Assembly (NCBI GenBank): GCA_036320915.1
Contig: JAXBDG010000002.1
Location: 1,178,001-1,242,000, forward strand
Length of the DNA: 64,000 bases
Origin: Linnemannia elongata
Lineage: Eukaryota; Mortierellomycota; Mortierellomycetes; Mortierellales; Mortierellaceae
Reading direction: 5' to 3'
A program made the position numbers and the translations under genes. A model generated the notes under the pieces. That model worked only from the letters and a program-made list of their open reading frames with translations. It was not told the DNA's origin and ran no database searches. Every line of letters starts with the position of its first letter. Position 1 is the first letter of the stretch. Below, piece after piece: positions 21,695-33,869 of the stretch.

Positions 21695-22707
21695 TTATCC
21701 CTTGAGGACGGCGAGGCGCTGACGGGTGGATATGTTGATGGCTTCAAACTCAGGCGAGGTCATCCAGGCAGTGTAGCGGGGGTAACTCTCGAGGTTGTGC
21801 TTCAGCTTAAACAAATTGGGGGTCTTTTCTGGAGAGAACAGCTCCTTGCATTCAGGGATTGTTAGGAACCTGTCCAGGCAGACTACTGAGTGGATGTCTG
21901 CAATTGACAGCTACATTCAAAAGAAAGGAGGGGTGGCGGATGGTTAATGCGCTGTGTGCATGTATTGGAGTACGAGAGCGAACACAAAAAGAACAGAAAA
22001 AGTTACCTGGTTGCCGACATAGAATCCAGGGGTCTTACTTCTCCCCAACCACCTCTCATGTTGGACAATCCAAGCCGGGACCTCCTTCTCCACAAACTTT
22101 GCCAATTCTCTGGATTTCGTATCCGGGAACGCTAGCAGGACCTTGTTGACATACAAGGACAGAACTGATTTTGAAGAACAGTAGAATACATGGATGGCCG
22201 TCTCTTCCCAGGCGTCGCGGCCCCAAAACCCGAACTTGCGGGCGAGGTAGCGTTCGATGGCTTCTGATTCTGGGACCTCGAGGGTTAGATTGGAGGAGAG
22301 GTGGGTCTCGTAGAGGATTGGCATCAGACCGAAAGGCGTTTCGTGCTTCTCATTCGCCCAGTCCTAATTGACAGGGACCGCATTAGAAATGACAGAAAGT
22401 ATATGGTCATGCGGGGGTTACAAGTTGCCTTTAGTTTTACCTGGGGGTAAATGCTCTCCCAAAGAGCTCCAGAAAGCGCCAACATGATCCTTGTCGTCGC
22501 GGCCATGCCATGTAGCTTGAAATACAAGATCTTGTACACCACATCCTTTGACGCTTCATGGTGCTGGTCCTGCTCCTGAAGAGGAGCGGTGGCAGCGGCG
22601 GTAAGTGTTGGAGAGGACACGGATGTGAATGTCGAGACTGGAATGCTGGAACTCACGACCGGGACTTTGGCTGTAGCTGCTGATAATGGCGTTGTGGTAT
22701 CAGACAT
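21695..22707 (-). CDS. Glutathione S-transferase-fold protein
   Basis: Three minus-strand exons (22707-22441, 22363-22007, 21910-21695) give about 279 residues. After an Ala/Ser/Thr-rich leader comes a thioredoxin-like start (YKILYFKLHGMAATTRIMLA), then the cis-Pro region FGLMPILYE and the glutathione-contact stretch ESEAIERYLARKFG. The helical C-terminal half ends with the N-capping LSIADIHSVVCLDRFL, typical of cytosolic GSTs. Family enzymes conjugate glutathione to electrophiles or detoxify peroxides; closest in look to sigma/fungal-type GSTs. The upstream in-frame ATG at 22818 would add about 37 hydrophobic residues and is less likely. Whether the enzyme is active cannot be told from sequence. 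Confidence 0.85.
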
Positions 22708-23343
22708 TGTTGCTACCTGAGACGGAGGAGAGGGAAGTAGGAGGAGCGAGGAAGACGATGCCAAAAGAAAAAAGAGAAAGGATGATCGAGGGCCTTCATT
22801 TATTGTGTCAGGGCTCAAGAAAAGCGCGGCGCTTTTTTTTTTTTTAATTATCTAATTTTTCTGTCAGTCACCATGATTCATTACTTACACATGCACTTCT
22901 CCAACACATACGTAGATCTTGCAACGATTGCCTATAGACTGCTGGACGAGAGCAGCGCGAATGGACCAAATTTCTTCGTGATCTAGTTCTCATTGTTCGT
23001 TCTTTGACCGAAAACAAAGTTAATAAGCAAAATGCTGTACATACTGGCGCAAAAGAGAAGCATGCAAAGCTTGTTCAATCTTGAATTTGGTGATAATGCA
23101 ACATTACTTGCGTCCTTCAGATATTGCAGACAAAGATGGTTTGTGGTGTTTAAGTGCGATTTTCTTTACGTTTTAATAGTACAGATATAGATACAAAAAA
23201 CAAGCATGGAATAAAAAGAGACTGCGAACAGTAGTGAAAGCTCCGGGCAGGCTCTGAACGAAAAAAAGAACAAACCAAAGAAAAAAACGGGAACAGGGGT
23301 AGAGTAAGGAAAAAAGGGAGAAGGAAAGAAGAAAGGAATTAGA
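22708..23343. other. Intergenic, no gene seen
   Basis: Promoter side of the GST gene (a T12 run near 22830) and 3' flank of the next minus-strand gene. No open frame with recognisable content. Confidence 0.6.
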
Positions 23344-26300
23344 TCAAGCACCACGACCTCGTCCGCGACCACGACCACGTGCGCCACCACCACCAGATTT
23401 TTGCCATCCTCGCCAGCCACCACGACCCTTCCAGCCGCCTTTGCCTTTGGCGGCGCTGGTCGTCCTCTTCTCGGTAGGCTTGCTTCGAACCGCCATACTT
23501 CCGTTGGCTGTCACAGCATATCCTCCAAACGGCGTCCCACCAATTCCAAGGTCAGTCAAAACAGTTTGTCCTGCTCCTCCGTTGACACCCATCGTAGTCG
23601 ACAAGCGTCCGATTCCTGGTCCAAAGCTCACGCTGCTTCCTTCTCCTGACGATCTGCTTGCTGCGGAGGCGGCGGCATTCTTTCCGCGCCCTCGACCTCG
23701 TCCACGGCCGCGTCCACGACCCCCTGCTCGGCCACCAGTCGGGTAATCGGCACCATCAGCCATGCCGAATTGCGCAAAGTACATAGCCATCTCTGGGTTA
23801 TCTTGATGTTTCCGCAGATCCACAAAGTCGTTCAATGGGGACAAGCGCAGCTCATCATCATCATCTTCCTCATCGCGCCTGCCATCTCCTTCTTCAGCAG
23901 CCCGCTCGTCTCGCATACGACGATCAGGGTCGACAGCATCCCACAAATCCTGACTATTCAGCCCATAGTTCGGATCGTCGTACTCGAATGAAGTTGGGCC
24001 GACAAAAGGACTGTCGTCATAGTCCAAATAGTTGTGTCCACCGTTCCTGTCAACAGCCTTTCCTTTCGACGAAGCAGAGGGGGTCGCTCTTTGGCTGGCA
24101 CTTTCTGCTACGGCAGAAGAGGCTTCAGCGGCATTCTTGGTGATCTTGGAGATGTTCAGAGATCCTGCAACCGCGCCAATCCCGCCAATGACTCCTCCAA
24201 GCCCAACACCTTTGACTTGGCGTCGATCCAGCTGCTCCGAATCAAAGAGGTCGTCTTCCTGATTCCACAGCTTCTCCGCGATAGGTTGTTTCCGCCCAAC
24301 CTCGATCTCATCATCGTCTACTTCCTCCTTTAGACCACCAGATCGCCGACGTCGTGCATCTTTGATTAGTTCCTGACGCCTGTCTCTAGCTCTGTCCGGA
24401 AGAAGACTGTCGAGGACGCTGGATTTGGCCTTGGACCCTCTGCGCGTTTTTGTGACCGGCTTGGATTCCACAATGATGTCGTCGTCCTCGGAATCGTCAA
24501 GGTTGATAGGTTCTCTCGCCGCCTTTTTACTTGATGCGCCTGCTGGTTTGGTGAGAGACTTGCGCCTAAACGGACTCTTGCCTGTCGCACTGGTTTCCGC
24601 CGCCTTGTCCTTGGTCCTGAATGATCGGTTCAGCATCGATGCCGGCTCTGGTTGAAGTAAAAAGTCGTCCAGGTCTTCATCTGCAAGGTGTTCATTCGCA
24701 ACCGGGCGTCCAGCGGGAATAACAGTTGGCGATGGCGCTTTCTCGCGTCCTGCTTTCTTGGTTGGATTTCGCGATGAGGCTCCTGAGGCGGTCTTTCGAG
24801 TGTTGGGTCGCATCGAGATGTATGCTTCGGATGAGCTGTCGTCCCGCAGTTTCTGGCCAGGCTGGATGTAAAACGCGCTTTGACTAGATGTGCTATCCAT
24901 TCCTGAGAGGTCGTATGTGTTGGAGACATCTTCGTCCTCGATGATATATGAACGGTCCTCAGCGGCTCCTGAAAACGACTCAGAAACCCTGTCGTCGCGA
25001 TGATAGCCCTGGCCTGGTCGCTTTAACGCGGAGGCGGGTGATTCAAGCGATAGATGGCCCACTTTACGCGTCGGTGTTTCCAGAGATACAGCATTGTTTC
25101 GGGAGTTGCCGGATCTTTCGACGACTCGTTTGTGTTGGTCGAGATGAGGCTTTGGTGGTGTCTGAGTCAATTGACCACCGCCTGAAAGAGAGTCCAGAGC
25201 AACCAAATCGCCTTGAGTACGGAAGGCCTGCGATGCCCCCCAGCCTTGTGCTGCTCCCTGACCTGGCGCAATCTCCCAAACATCTGTCTCATCTTCACTC
25301 GGTATAGTCTCCCAAATTCGGGTTGCCTCCCCGGTTTCTGTCAACTCCCGAGCCAAAGCCTCGTCCTGTCTCCGCCTTGCTTCTTCTTCTTGCTGATCGT
25401 GGGCGAGAAGTTCCTGGTCCACGTGTGCCATCATCTCGTCGGCAGGGATCTTCTGTTGACAAATAGGGCAAATCTCCAGCATGTTCTGCGAGAGTGTCGG
25501 CGACATGTATCCGTCCAACATCTCCTCCATGACTTCTTCGTCTCGATGCTGGGCTGGAGGCGGTGGCGAGGGCGGACTGTCCACTTCCGCTTTGATGGGT
25601 TGGTTATCGACGTTGGTAGTGGCAGGTACAGGGCGTGGAACCAGATTAAGGGAGCCCATGACGCGAAACCCAGGACGCTGATGGCGGTCCTTGGTTGCCT
25701 GCTGCGTCCATGCATCGTCAGAAATCTCCTCAAGATCGTCGACTTGAGACTTCACACGGGCAAGACTTGACTGAGTCGCCTGAGTTGGCTGAGAGTCCGT
25801 GAAAACCGATATGGATTCGATAGTCTCCGTCCTAGTCGGGGGGTTGGGTGTGGTACGCGCTGCTCGTTCCTGCTGACGAGCATGGGCAGCTGCTTGCTTC
25901 AGAACAGACTCCATCACCGCCTTGTTGGGTATAATTTCCGAGAGTCGAGTCTTCTTAGAGGGCGATCGAAGGCCGTACTGTCCTGACCGCCGTCTGGCCC
26001 GTGGGTCGTCCAGCTCTTCTTCATCCTCTTCCGCGTCGTCCGCATTCTCGCCAAAATCCAACGCATCGCTCCGCGATCTCTTCCCTGCAAACACCTCGCC
26101 CATCTGCTGTAGTAGTCGCATATCGTCCTCGGGTGGTTTCTTGTCCGATCCAGCAGGTGACTTCTTCTTGACCTGATCAAAGATCGCATAGTTGGAGAAT
26201 GGGTTCTTGGCAATCCTGCCTCGTCGTGGCCCAGGCGGAGGTGATGGGGAGCACTCCTCAATATCGTCCGTGAACATCAATGTCTCCCGTAATTTCTGAT

Positions 26301-28155
26301 GCTCCTCCTGTGAATGCTGAGGGCTCTCCTTTGGTTGCGAAAGTTGCCCAAGTACTAATGGACGAGGTTTTGTAAGTTGAATGGCAGTCGAGTCATCCGG
26401 GTTGTCGCTTAGAACGTCAAAAGCTGGAGTGGAGGTAGAGAGATCGTAACAATCCTGAGACATGACAGTAGCAAGAACCTTGTCCACCTCCGGATCGACC
26501 TCCTCTCGCGGAGGTTGTTGAACAGTAGCAGATTTGTCATCGTAGTGTGTTGGTTCTATTGGGGCTGCAAGTGCGGGCTTCAGGATATCCTGCTCCTTCT
26601 CAGAGTCAGACACCAAATCGAGAAGTGCTGAGGCTTCTTCGGTGTCCGTCAAAATAGAGTCGATCTTTGGGAGTCTCAGGTGTTTGGCGCTAGCTGACCG
26701 CTGTCTCCTCCTCTCAGACCATTTGATAAGCGGGTCATCCTGATCGTCTGATGCCTCATCCTCAGAATCCAGTACCATGTTGTAGTGTCGTGTCCTTTGC
26801 TTTGATGTGGGCGTCGACAGAACAATGTCACGTTCGGCGCCTTCGGCAATCGACCAGGGCATCTTGTTGGTTGATCCTGGTTGGGGAGACACGACATGCA
26901 TATCTTCTGCTGAGGGAGATGCGGATATACTGCCATCTGAGATGGTGTGGCGAGGCAGATGTTTCCTATGGGTATCAAGTCTCAATGTGTTCTTTCCTGT
27001 ATCGCGCGAGAGTTCATCCTGCTCTTCATCACTTGCACTTGCGATGGTGACTCCTCTTCCCCTACTGGGAGATATTGGTATGTGGTGTGTTTCGTCCTCG
27101 CTGCTGGAAATGACATTGACCGATCGAACAGAACTTGCGCGTCCCTAGTACAATGAGAACAGTATGTCAATAACGACAGAAGGTAAATAGATTGAATTTG
27201 CAGCAAGATGGCAATTTCCCTAGGCGATGCCATTTGTTGAAATAGCATACCAATCGTTTCCTATTCGCCGATCCTGGAGAAATAATTGATCTGTCCACTC
27301 CTTTGCCCTTGTCCCTGTTGTGCCGTGCACTGAGTCGTCGAGACTTGGGGGGCCTGATCACCTGAGTCACTTCGATCTCGGGCTCATCATTGTCAGACCC
27401 AATGACCTCAATGACATCGGGCTGCTGTCTGGGCGGAGCGAATCTGGGGGCAGGGGTAGCGTCACGGAGAGGAGTCATAGAGGTTGTCGACAACAGCACC
27501 ATTGGCTCGTTTTCGTATCTTGACCGTCCCAGCGAGGTCCGTCGCGAGCTCTCATTCATTTGGCGGCGGTTGGGGAAGGGCCGGGGAGTGGTGTTTGAGG
27601 GAGGAGGTTGATTCTTGTCTTCGTCTATACCTGAGACGTCGACTGACAGCCACGGGTCAATCAGCATTTGACCCTTTTTGCCACCAATTTTACCCGTCCC
27701 ACGTTTGACGCTTGTTGACTGAGTTGACGGGGCTGCTCGAGAGGTAGATTTTCTGGTGTTGTTGAGGGTTTGTTGGGTGGAGTTGCTGGTACTTCCACTG
27801 TTACTGCTGCCGCCACTGTTGTCTCCTTGTCCAAATACTGGTGCTCTGTTATGGTCGTGAAGACTCTGTTGGATAGCGTGCCTGACCGCCTCCTCCTCGT
27901 TGTAATCCTCTGCGTCAAGCAGGTGCTGCCATTCGTCTTTGTCGGGAACAGAGTCCGAGTCCGAAACGACTGTCTCTGAAGACTTATTCCTAGGGAAAGA
28001 ATAAAAGAGCGCAAGCTGGGTCAGCAAGTTGTCGGCGTACATATTCAGGTCGAGCTACGGGACATCTGAGCACTTCAGGAAGAAAGTCCAGCGAGAGGGT
28101 CTGTTTACATTTCAGCGCGCTCGTCAATCAGGATCAGAGCCTTTGGCCTCGCCAT
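23344..28155 (-). CDS. Large nuclear-type protein with UIM, UBZ-like finger and RG-rich tail
   Basis: Three minus-strand exons (28155-28109, 27989-27251, 27144-23344) give about 1,528 residues. The N-terminus carries a ubiquitin-interacting motif, EEEAVRHAIQQSLHD, at about residues 46-60. Most of the protein is acidic/Ser-rich and likely disordered, with SDSE.D and DDIIVES type segments resembling casein-kinase or SUMO-interacting stretches. Near residue 820 lies CPICQQKIPADEMMAHVDQE, like a UBZ4 finger, but the last zinc ligand (Cys in HLD.C) is Glu. The C-terminus has a conserved-looking block (NPEMAMYFAQFG) and then GRGRGRG repeats. UIM plus UBZ suggests a ubiquitin-reading role, for example in DNA repair (inference). 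I cannot assign it to a named family. Confidence 0.75.
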
Positions 28156-29906
28156 GATGGAGGTTGTTGACCAGAGTATGTGTTGCGGTAATGAAAGAAA
28201 AGGCGGTTGAGGATGGGAGAGAGAAAGGGAGAGAGAAAAGGAGGGAGGGAATGAGTTGGTTGCCCAAGGCAAGGATGGTGGTTGTAGCCGATGGGTGTCC
28301 GTCTGTCTCGTTTGGCTGTGGAGTGTGCAAAGAAGGGTCAAGCGGGCAAAGAATTGACAGCATGAATAAAATGTATGTATGATGTCGCTTGCCAGTCACG
28401 GACTATCACGTGTATTTGCCACTAATTCGAATTGCAAGGTGAATGAGAAAAAAAAAGAGCGCGACGAGGATCTTCACGGCCTCGATGGCAAAGGCAAAAG
28501 GCAGCCACGACACCAAAAGTGATACAGAGGCTGGTTACATGTAGTGTATTTGTATAATCCCCGTGCATGTAGGTGAATTACCCCTTTATACCTATGTCTC
28601 CGTCAAATCCGTCACTCTTGTTTGTTCGTCTCCGTTATTGTCCCTCTTCAATTTTTTTATATTCGCAGAGGAGCGTCTTTTTGTCTTCTTGATTTCTTGG
28701 AGAATAAAAGTCGCGTAAACGAATCGCGGTACCGACAAACCGTGGATGAAACGAGTAATGCAACCCCCCTCCTCTAAAATGCGTGTCATCATTCTTAGAA
28801 ATGAAGATGCTACCTGCATGAAGTGTAAGGGGAACGGGGGGGGGGGAACAAGGAAAGATGTCGTTGCCAGTCAGCGCACGCACCCACTTTAGTTTCCAGG
28901 GTCTTAGGGAGGCTCACAAAAGGCATAAACGAATCGCCGTCATTTGTGCTCAAGTAAGCAACAACACGTCATTCTGTGCAGTTGCATGGATTATGTGTTT
29001 AAATGGTCCAGTTGAATGCTACAAATGACAGCCACCGACTCCTCTCTCTCTCTCTCCGTCAATTCATTCACGCGGTTGACAATCATTCCCTAGTTGGCAT
29101 GTAGCCGAAGAAACGGACAAGTAACCATCATTTGGTGACCTGCCAGGCCATGAGCAGCAATGCTCTTGACCCCGCTCGTGTCTTTCTAGTATGTGAATGA
29201 CTTCCCCCCTCCTTTTGACATGGTAGTACTAACAGCCCCCTTTCTCTATCCGTCCTTTTCCCATATACTCCCCTCCCTTTTTTTCTCTCTCATTTATTTT
29301 CCCTCTCCTATCCCTGAACAGGTCAGGACTCCCTTAATCTCTGCTTTTTTTTGTCTCCCCCTTCGTTTATCTCCCTCTCATTCGTTCTTTACTTTTCCAT
29401 CATCACCGTGAGCCGGTTGCCCGTACGAACAGGATGGTTAAAGAGGAAGGAGAGAGTGGCGTCTTGATCCCTTGGGTAGGTTCTCTCGTAAAGATGGGCA
29501 ATGCAATTGTCTTTAACTACTGACGGCACGAATGCATCTTTTTTTTTTGCATATCTGCTTGTGAGAAAGACTTTTTGCTCTTTTTACCTTCTCGTCTCTT
29601 TTCTTCTTCCTCCCCTTTCATCATTTTCGTCCATTTTCCTCACTCGCTTCGTTTCGACGCCTCCATTCTTCCTCTTTCCCTCCATTTGCTCTCTTGCCCA
29701 TTCACTTGTTTTCCTTCCCACCTGCACGTTTTGCTCGCGTCAATCCGCTCACGATTTTTCACTCGCCCTTTTTCAGAATCATCGACAGCTCTCAGAGGCT
29801 CCGTTCCTACCCTCTGTTCTTTCCATCTTCCACCCCTACTTCAACATTTCTAGTCACTTATTCCCTTCTCAACCCACATTCCCATTCAAGAAACAAAGCA
29901 CAGGCC
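28156..29906. other. 1.75-kb gap between divergent genes
   Basis: Holds the promoter of the UIM/UBZ gene and the CT-rich leader of the seven-helix gene. A minus-strand frame at 28635-28883 gives up to 82 codons without recognisable content. A G9 run lies near 28840. No gene I can support. Confidence 0.5.
28406..28412 (-). promoter_or_regulatory. TCACGTG E-box-like site
   Basis: About 250 bases upstream of the UIM/UBZ gene start. The CACGTG core is palindromic, so strand is nominal. Confidence 0.3.
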
Positions 29907-30973
29907 ATGGAGATCGCAGCACCACCACCAGTCAGCTCGTCTGAATTCTGCGACTGGCGCGTTCAGTCCCAGGGCAACTGTGAGGGTGTCACCTATGTCT
30001 CGTTTCTCTACACCACACACATCATCTCCTCCTTCCTCTTCCTCTTCATCTCAATTGGCATCTTGATCCATAACATTTGGTGGAAGGGCCAAAAGATCTG
30101 GGAGTTCTCTCGTAACGACAGGGCCTTCCGGCCTCGACCCACAGAAGGCTTTGTCCTCTGGTGTGCAGGCTATTTTTTCTGTACGGGCAACCCTTTTCCT
30201 CCACGTTTATTCTTACCTCCTCTCAATGTGTATCGATGCCTTGTTTGCGAAATACTGACCCTAGTTTTATTTTTCTGTTCACGCCAATGTAGTCCGCTGT
30301 TTGCTTTCTGTGCTTTTGCTTGCAGGTGTCAACGAAGGAAGACGTGGATTTCTAGAAAACTTTGTAGGTTTCCCATTGTCATTTTTCTTAGCAGCAAGGG
30401 TCAATGCATGCATCCTTTTCGTCATAATACTAATGCATCTCCCTCCGTGCATTACATGTTCCTGCACGGACACCAAACATTTTTTAGGCCGACTTGCCAT
30501 GGGTTTTCGTCTCGGGTGCAATGGGCTTCTACCTCGTCGGCATCATCTACGCAACCCCAGCATCATTTTCGACCACCAGCAAGAAACGCCGTGCCTCACA
30601 CGAACTCGAGTCGCAGTCGTCCACAACGTTGACCAACGATAAGAACGTGGGACGACTTTCTTCCCTGATGGGCCCTAAACGCGTCTACCTTCCCACGCCC
30701 ATGGTCTTGAATCTCACCTTGATGGGCTTGATCCTCCTACCGCTGATCAGCAACCAGATCTTGGCCTCTTTTGCTGGAAGGGCCTTTGACCGTGGTGATT
30801 TTGACCTCTACAACTCTTTGATTGCCGCCATGTATGGTGTCTGGACTTTTATTGTTGGCGTTATCTTTGTCCTCTACATCTTTTTCGGAAAGTATGTTCA
30901 TTTGTCTCTGCGTAGATGCGCACACTATCATTTGAAGGAGAGACCAATAAGCTCGCTTGATGTGGTCTCGTGT

Positions 30974-31021
<48 letters not shown>

Positions 31022-31530
31022 CGTTCATCTCTCTTATCCAGCTTCTTACCTTTTTTTTCTCTTTTCCTTAGGCAACTGTTGACAATCATCTCTTCCAACA
31101 TGGCGACTATCAACGACAGCGTCGGTCGTGTATCATCTCGGATCGGCAGCAGCTCAGAGTACGAGGATAATGAGCGACAGCTCAACACTCTCAAGTCGAC
31201 CTACCAACGCATGCGTGCCATCTTGATTCTCTGTGGCAGTCTTTCTCCTCTGATGGGTCTTATGATGCTCTTCTTTGCCATCTTCCGGAGGCAGATCCTG
31301 AACAGCACTGTTGCCAGCGAGGCCTTTTCTCTCATCTGGATCCACGGCGCCAGGTACGACACGTTGCTGTTGATAGAACGTAAATAGTTGCAGTGATGGT
31401 TCTCTTGAACGTGAGCTAACGGTGGTTCTTTTTTTTTTTTTTTTTTTTTTTTACTTCTTCATCACCTCGCCTGAAAAATAGTGTTGCACTTGGCTGCTCT
31501 TTGATCTTTATTCTCTTCAGAAAGGCATAA
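29907..31530 (+). CDS. Seven-helix membrane protein, unknown family
   Basis: Five exons (29907-30180, 30293-30363, 30488-30891, 31072-31353, 31482-31530) give about 359 residues. The joined protein shows seven hydrophobic segments: near FLYTTHIISSFLFLFISIGI, VLWCAGYFFFRCLLSVLLLA, WVFVSGAMGFYLVGIIY, LNLTLMGLILLPLISNQ, YGVWTFIVGVIFVLYIFF, ILILCGSLSPLMGLMMLFF and SVALGCSLIFILF. The small second exon is needed to complete helix two, which supports the model. Loop 3-4 (SKKRRASHELESQS) and loop 5-6 are charged and Ser-rich. The topology fits a G-protein-coupled-receptor-like protein, but no diagnostic motif is visible. A dozen-residue outer N-terminus contains two cysteines. Two introns carry long T runs. 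Confidence 0.7.
30976..31021 (+). repeat. Intronic T46 tract
   Basis: A 46-base T run lies in the third-to-fourth exon intron of the seven-helix gene, about 50 bases before the acceptor. A second run of 24 T (31429-31452) is in the last intron. Length may be uncertain through sequencing slippage. Confidence 0.85.
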
Positions 31531-31715
31531 AGGCGACATATTTGTCTATTTGTGCGCTCGTCCTCAACAGTGGTCGTTGGCGCTCTCACCATCGCCTATT
31601 CGTATTCATTCTTCACTACCTGGAGGAATTATCTAGTCACCTTTTACCCCTTCGTATCTACTACTACATATCTCAATAATATACTCTCACTTCTCATATG
31701 TTCACCATGTCGTTT

Positions 31716-33569
31716 TTATTTGAAAAGTCTTCGATAAACCTCAATGCCGGCAATTTCTAGTCCATCCGCCATTTCTGCGTACAGACTCTTGTGCGTTTGA
31801 TAGTTGTGATATAGCTTCAGACCTGGAAAGTTTCTCAGAAACCGGTCAAGATCATTCCCACTGTACCCCTCTTCTTTCAGTCCCTGCACCCTCAGGGTTT
31901 TGAGACGTGGTCCAATCAACGTCCTGGTCTCTTGGTGGTCATGCTGGTCGTGATGGGATGATCCTGTTCCTTCACTTGCTGTATTGTCAGCGGTGGTGGT
32001 TGTCGATGTTGTTGTTCTCGCCTCATTTTCCTCCGCCTGACGCTCCTGATGTCCTCGATTCTCCTCATCCTCAATCCCCAAAAACCCTTGAAGCAGGTCA
32101 TCATCAACCCCCGAAACACTCAAAGTCAAATCTTCCAACTCGGGCAACATCCTAATCCGTCGTCGAATCCTCCGAAACGCCGCCCTATTTTCCTCAATTC
32201 TGGGGTCCTCTTCCGTGTAAAATAAACCGAGATCGGCAATCGCCAGCTCTCGAATGTCCAACCGCTTCAAAGTCTTGTAACACGCCCATCTCTTCTGCTC
32301 CACCTCTGTCGGTGGACGCGTGTTGGTGATATTGTCTTCTTCCTCGTCGGCCATGATCGCCGCAGTGAGCGCAGGATTATCCGAGATGTTGAGGGAGCTC
32401 AGGCGGTGGCAGCGGGAGAGTACGTCTTTGATTCCTGTATCGGTGACGCGGTCGTCCGACTGACAGATGGTGAAATCGAGAAGGGAGTCAGCTTGTGAAA
32501 TGGCAATGTAGTACAGAGTCTGGTCGTTTAGGTTGCATCTGTCAAGGCATAGCCGTTCCAACTGCAGAAGATGGTCCGTATCTGCATCAGTCTGGAAGAG
32601 GGCTGTGTAGGCTGAAGTAGGGATCGCATCACAAGCTTTCATGGTAAGGCACTTCAGCTCTGGGCAGATAATAGGAAGGGTTTCCAGAAAGTTGCCTGTG
32701 AGTTGTTTCGCCTCATTGAGAAGAAGTGTCGCAAGGCGAGGGGTCATGTCGAGAAGCTGGACCATGGTCCTGTCGTCCATTTCAATCCCTCGGATGGACA
32801 GATAGGTAATTTTGGTCGGTAATTCCAACGGGCGGGCATCTTGCAGAGGCAGACCACAGTGTTTCTCTTGCTCCTCCTCCGCCACGGTCTCTGTCACTGC
32901 TCCGGTCTCTGGCAGTTCCTTGACGCGGTCACTCTCAGACGCGATGGCTTGTTTGGAGATTCGGAGCCATGCCAGGTGAAGCGACTTCAATTGTGGAAGA
33001 GCCTTCAGCAGCGCCCCTAGCGAAGTCCAAGTGAGTTCATGCGGTCTTCTAAATGGACTGAATTTCAGATTCAGCTCCCTCAGCACAGGACCAACTTCGC
33101 CACCACCAACGCCACCAGTGTCGCCAGAAGCGACCCAAGCCGAGACGAAATCCTCCACAGGGACTTTAGACGTACCCAGCTTAAACCACCTCAAACTTCC
33201 CTTAACATCCCTCAAATACTCGACCAACTTCCTCACAGATACCCCGCACTCCCACAGAGCCAATCCCTCAACAAGTCTACAAAATGGTCCAACAAGGTCC
33301 ATCTGTGAGTCCTCAAGTCTCGGAATCTCCAATAGCCGGACATGGACTCCTTGACGGCTGAAATCAGGAATGGTGGGGGTGCGTCGGTGGACATGGACCT
33401 CGCGCCAGAGGAGGGGTATGTAGAGGGCGTTCCAGGATTTGCAGACGAGGGCGGCGTTGGCGAGAGATAGGGGTACGTCTTCGTCGGGCTCCAGGAGGTA
33501 AGGGACGATGTTGTCGATGATGTCGGGGTGGGTTAGTGGATCGATGGCGGGAGGTGGAGGAGAAGTCAT
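31716..33569 (-). CDS. F-box/LRR protein, array member 1 (intact)
   Basis: Single-exon minus-strand gene of 617 residues. The start MTSPPPPAIDPLTHP matches the other array members, so the in-frame ATG 96 bases upstream is less likely. The first 60 residues form an F-box (HPDIIDNIVPYLL...LANAALVCKSWNALYIPLLW), which recruits Skp1 and cullin-1. The rest is a run of irregular leucine-rich repeats (for example LKCLTMKACDAIP, LERLCLDRCNLND, LSSLNISDNPAL) that would bind the substrate. A Thr/Ser-rich, acidic insertion lies at about residues 525-570. The tail ends RRLF. It is the only full-length, unbroken member of the array. Substrate unknown. Confidence 0.82.
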   Translation of the reverse strand: MTSPPPPAIDPLTHPDIIDNIVPYLLEPDEDVPLSLANAALVCKSWNALYIPLLWREVHVHRRTPTIPDFSRQGVHVRLLEIPRLEDSQMDLVGPFCRLVEGLALWECGVSVRKLVEYLRDVKGSLRWFKLGTSKVPVEDFVSAWVASGDTGGVGGGEVGPVLRELNLKFSPFRRPHELTWTSLGALLKALPQLKSLHLAWLRISKQAIASESDRVKELPETGAVTETVAEEEQEKHCGLPLQDARPLELPTKITYLSIRGIEMDDRTMVQLLDMTPRLATLLLNEAKQLTGNFLETLPIICPELKCLTMKACDAIPTSAYTALFQTDADTDHLLQLERLCLDRCNLNDQTLYYIAISQADSLLDFTICQSDDRVTDTGIKDVLSRCHRLSSLNISDNPALTAAIMADEEEDNITNTRPPTEVEQKRWACYKTLKRLDIRELAIADLGLFYTEEDPRIEENRAAFRRIRRRIRMLPELEDLTLSVSGVDDDLLQGFLGIEDEENRGHQERQAEENEARTTTSTTTTADNTASEGTGSSHHDQHDHQETRTLIGPRLKTLRVQGLKEEGYSGNDLDRFLRNFPGLKLYHNYQTHKSLYAEMADGLEIAGIEVYRRLFK

Positions 33570-33869
33570 GTCGTGAATGATTTTTGGGCGAAGGGCTGAA
33601 TGGGGAATATAAGTTGATTCAGGAAGGAATAGGGAAAGATAGAGAGAAAGAGCGACAGAGGACAATAAAAAAGAAAGGGAAAGGGTACGTGTGAACGTTA
33701 TGCACTAAAAAAAAGAGTCTCCTGAGCCCTCTGCCCAAATTGCATTTTTTTGCCACCAAACAGTCCAAAGCACCTATTTGTGGGTAATATCAACACATGT
33801 CTTAAAGTCATCATCACCAAGTTTCTTAACTTTACGTGTGTCTGAGTTATAAATGGCATAGCTAATACC

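Noticed and set aside
28635..28883. 82-codon minus-strand frame with protein-like composition
   Set aside because: No homologue recognised, alternative frames overlap it, and there is no clear splice or start context.
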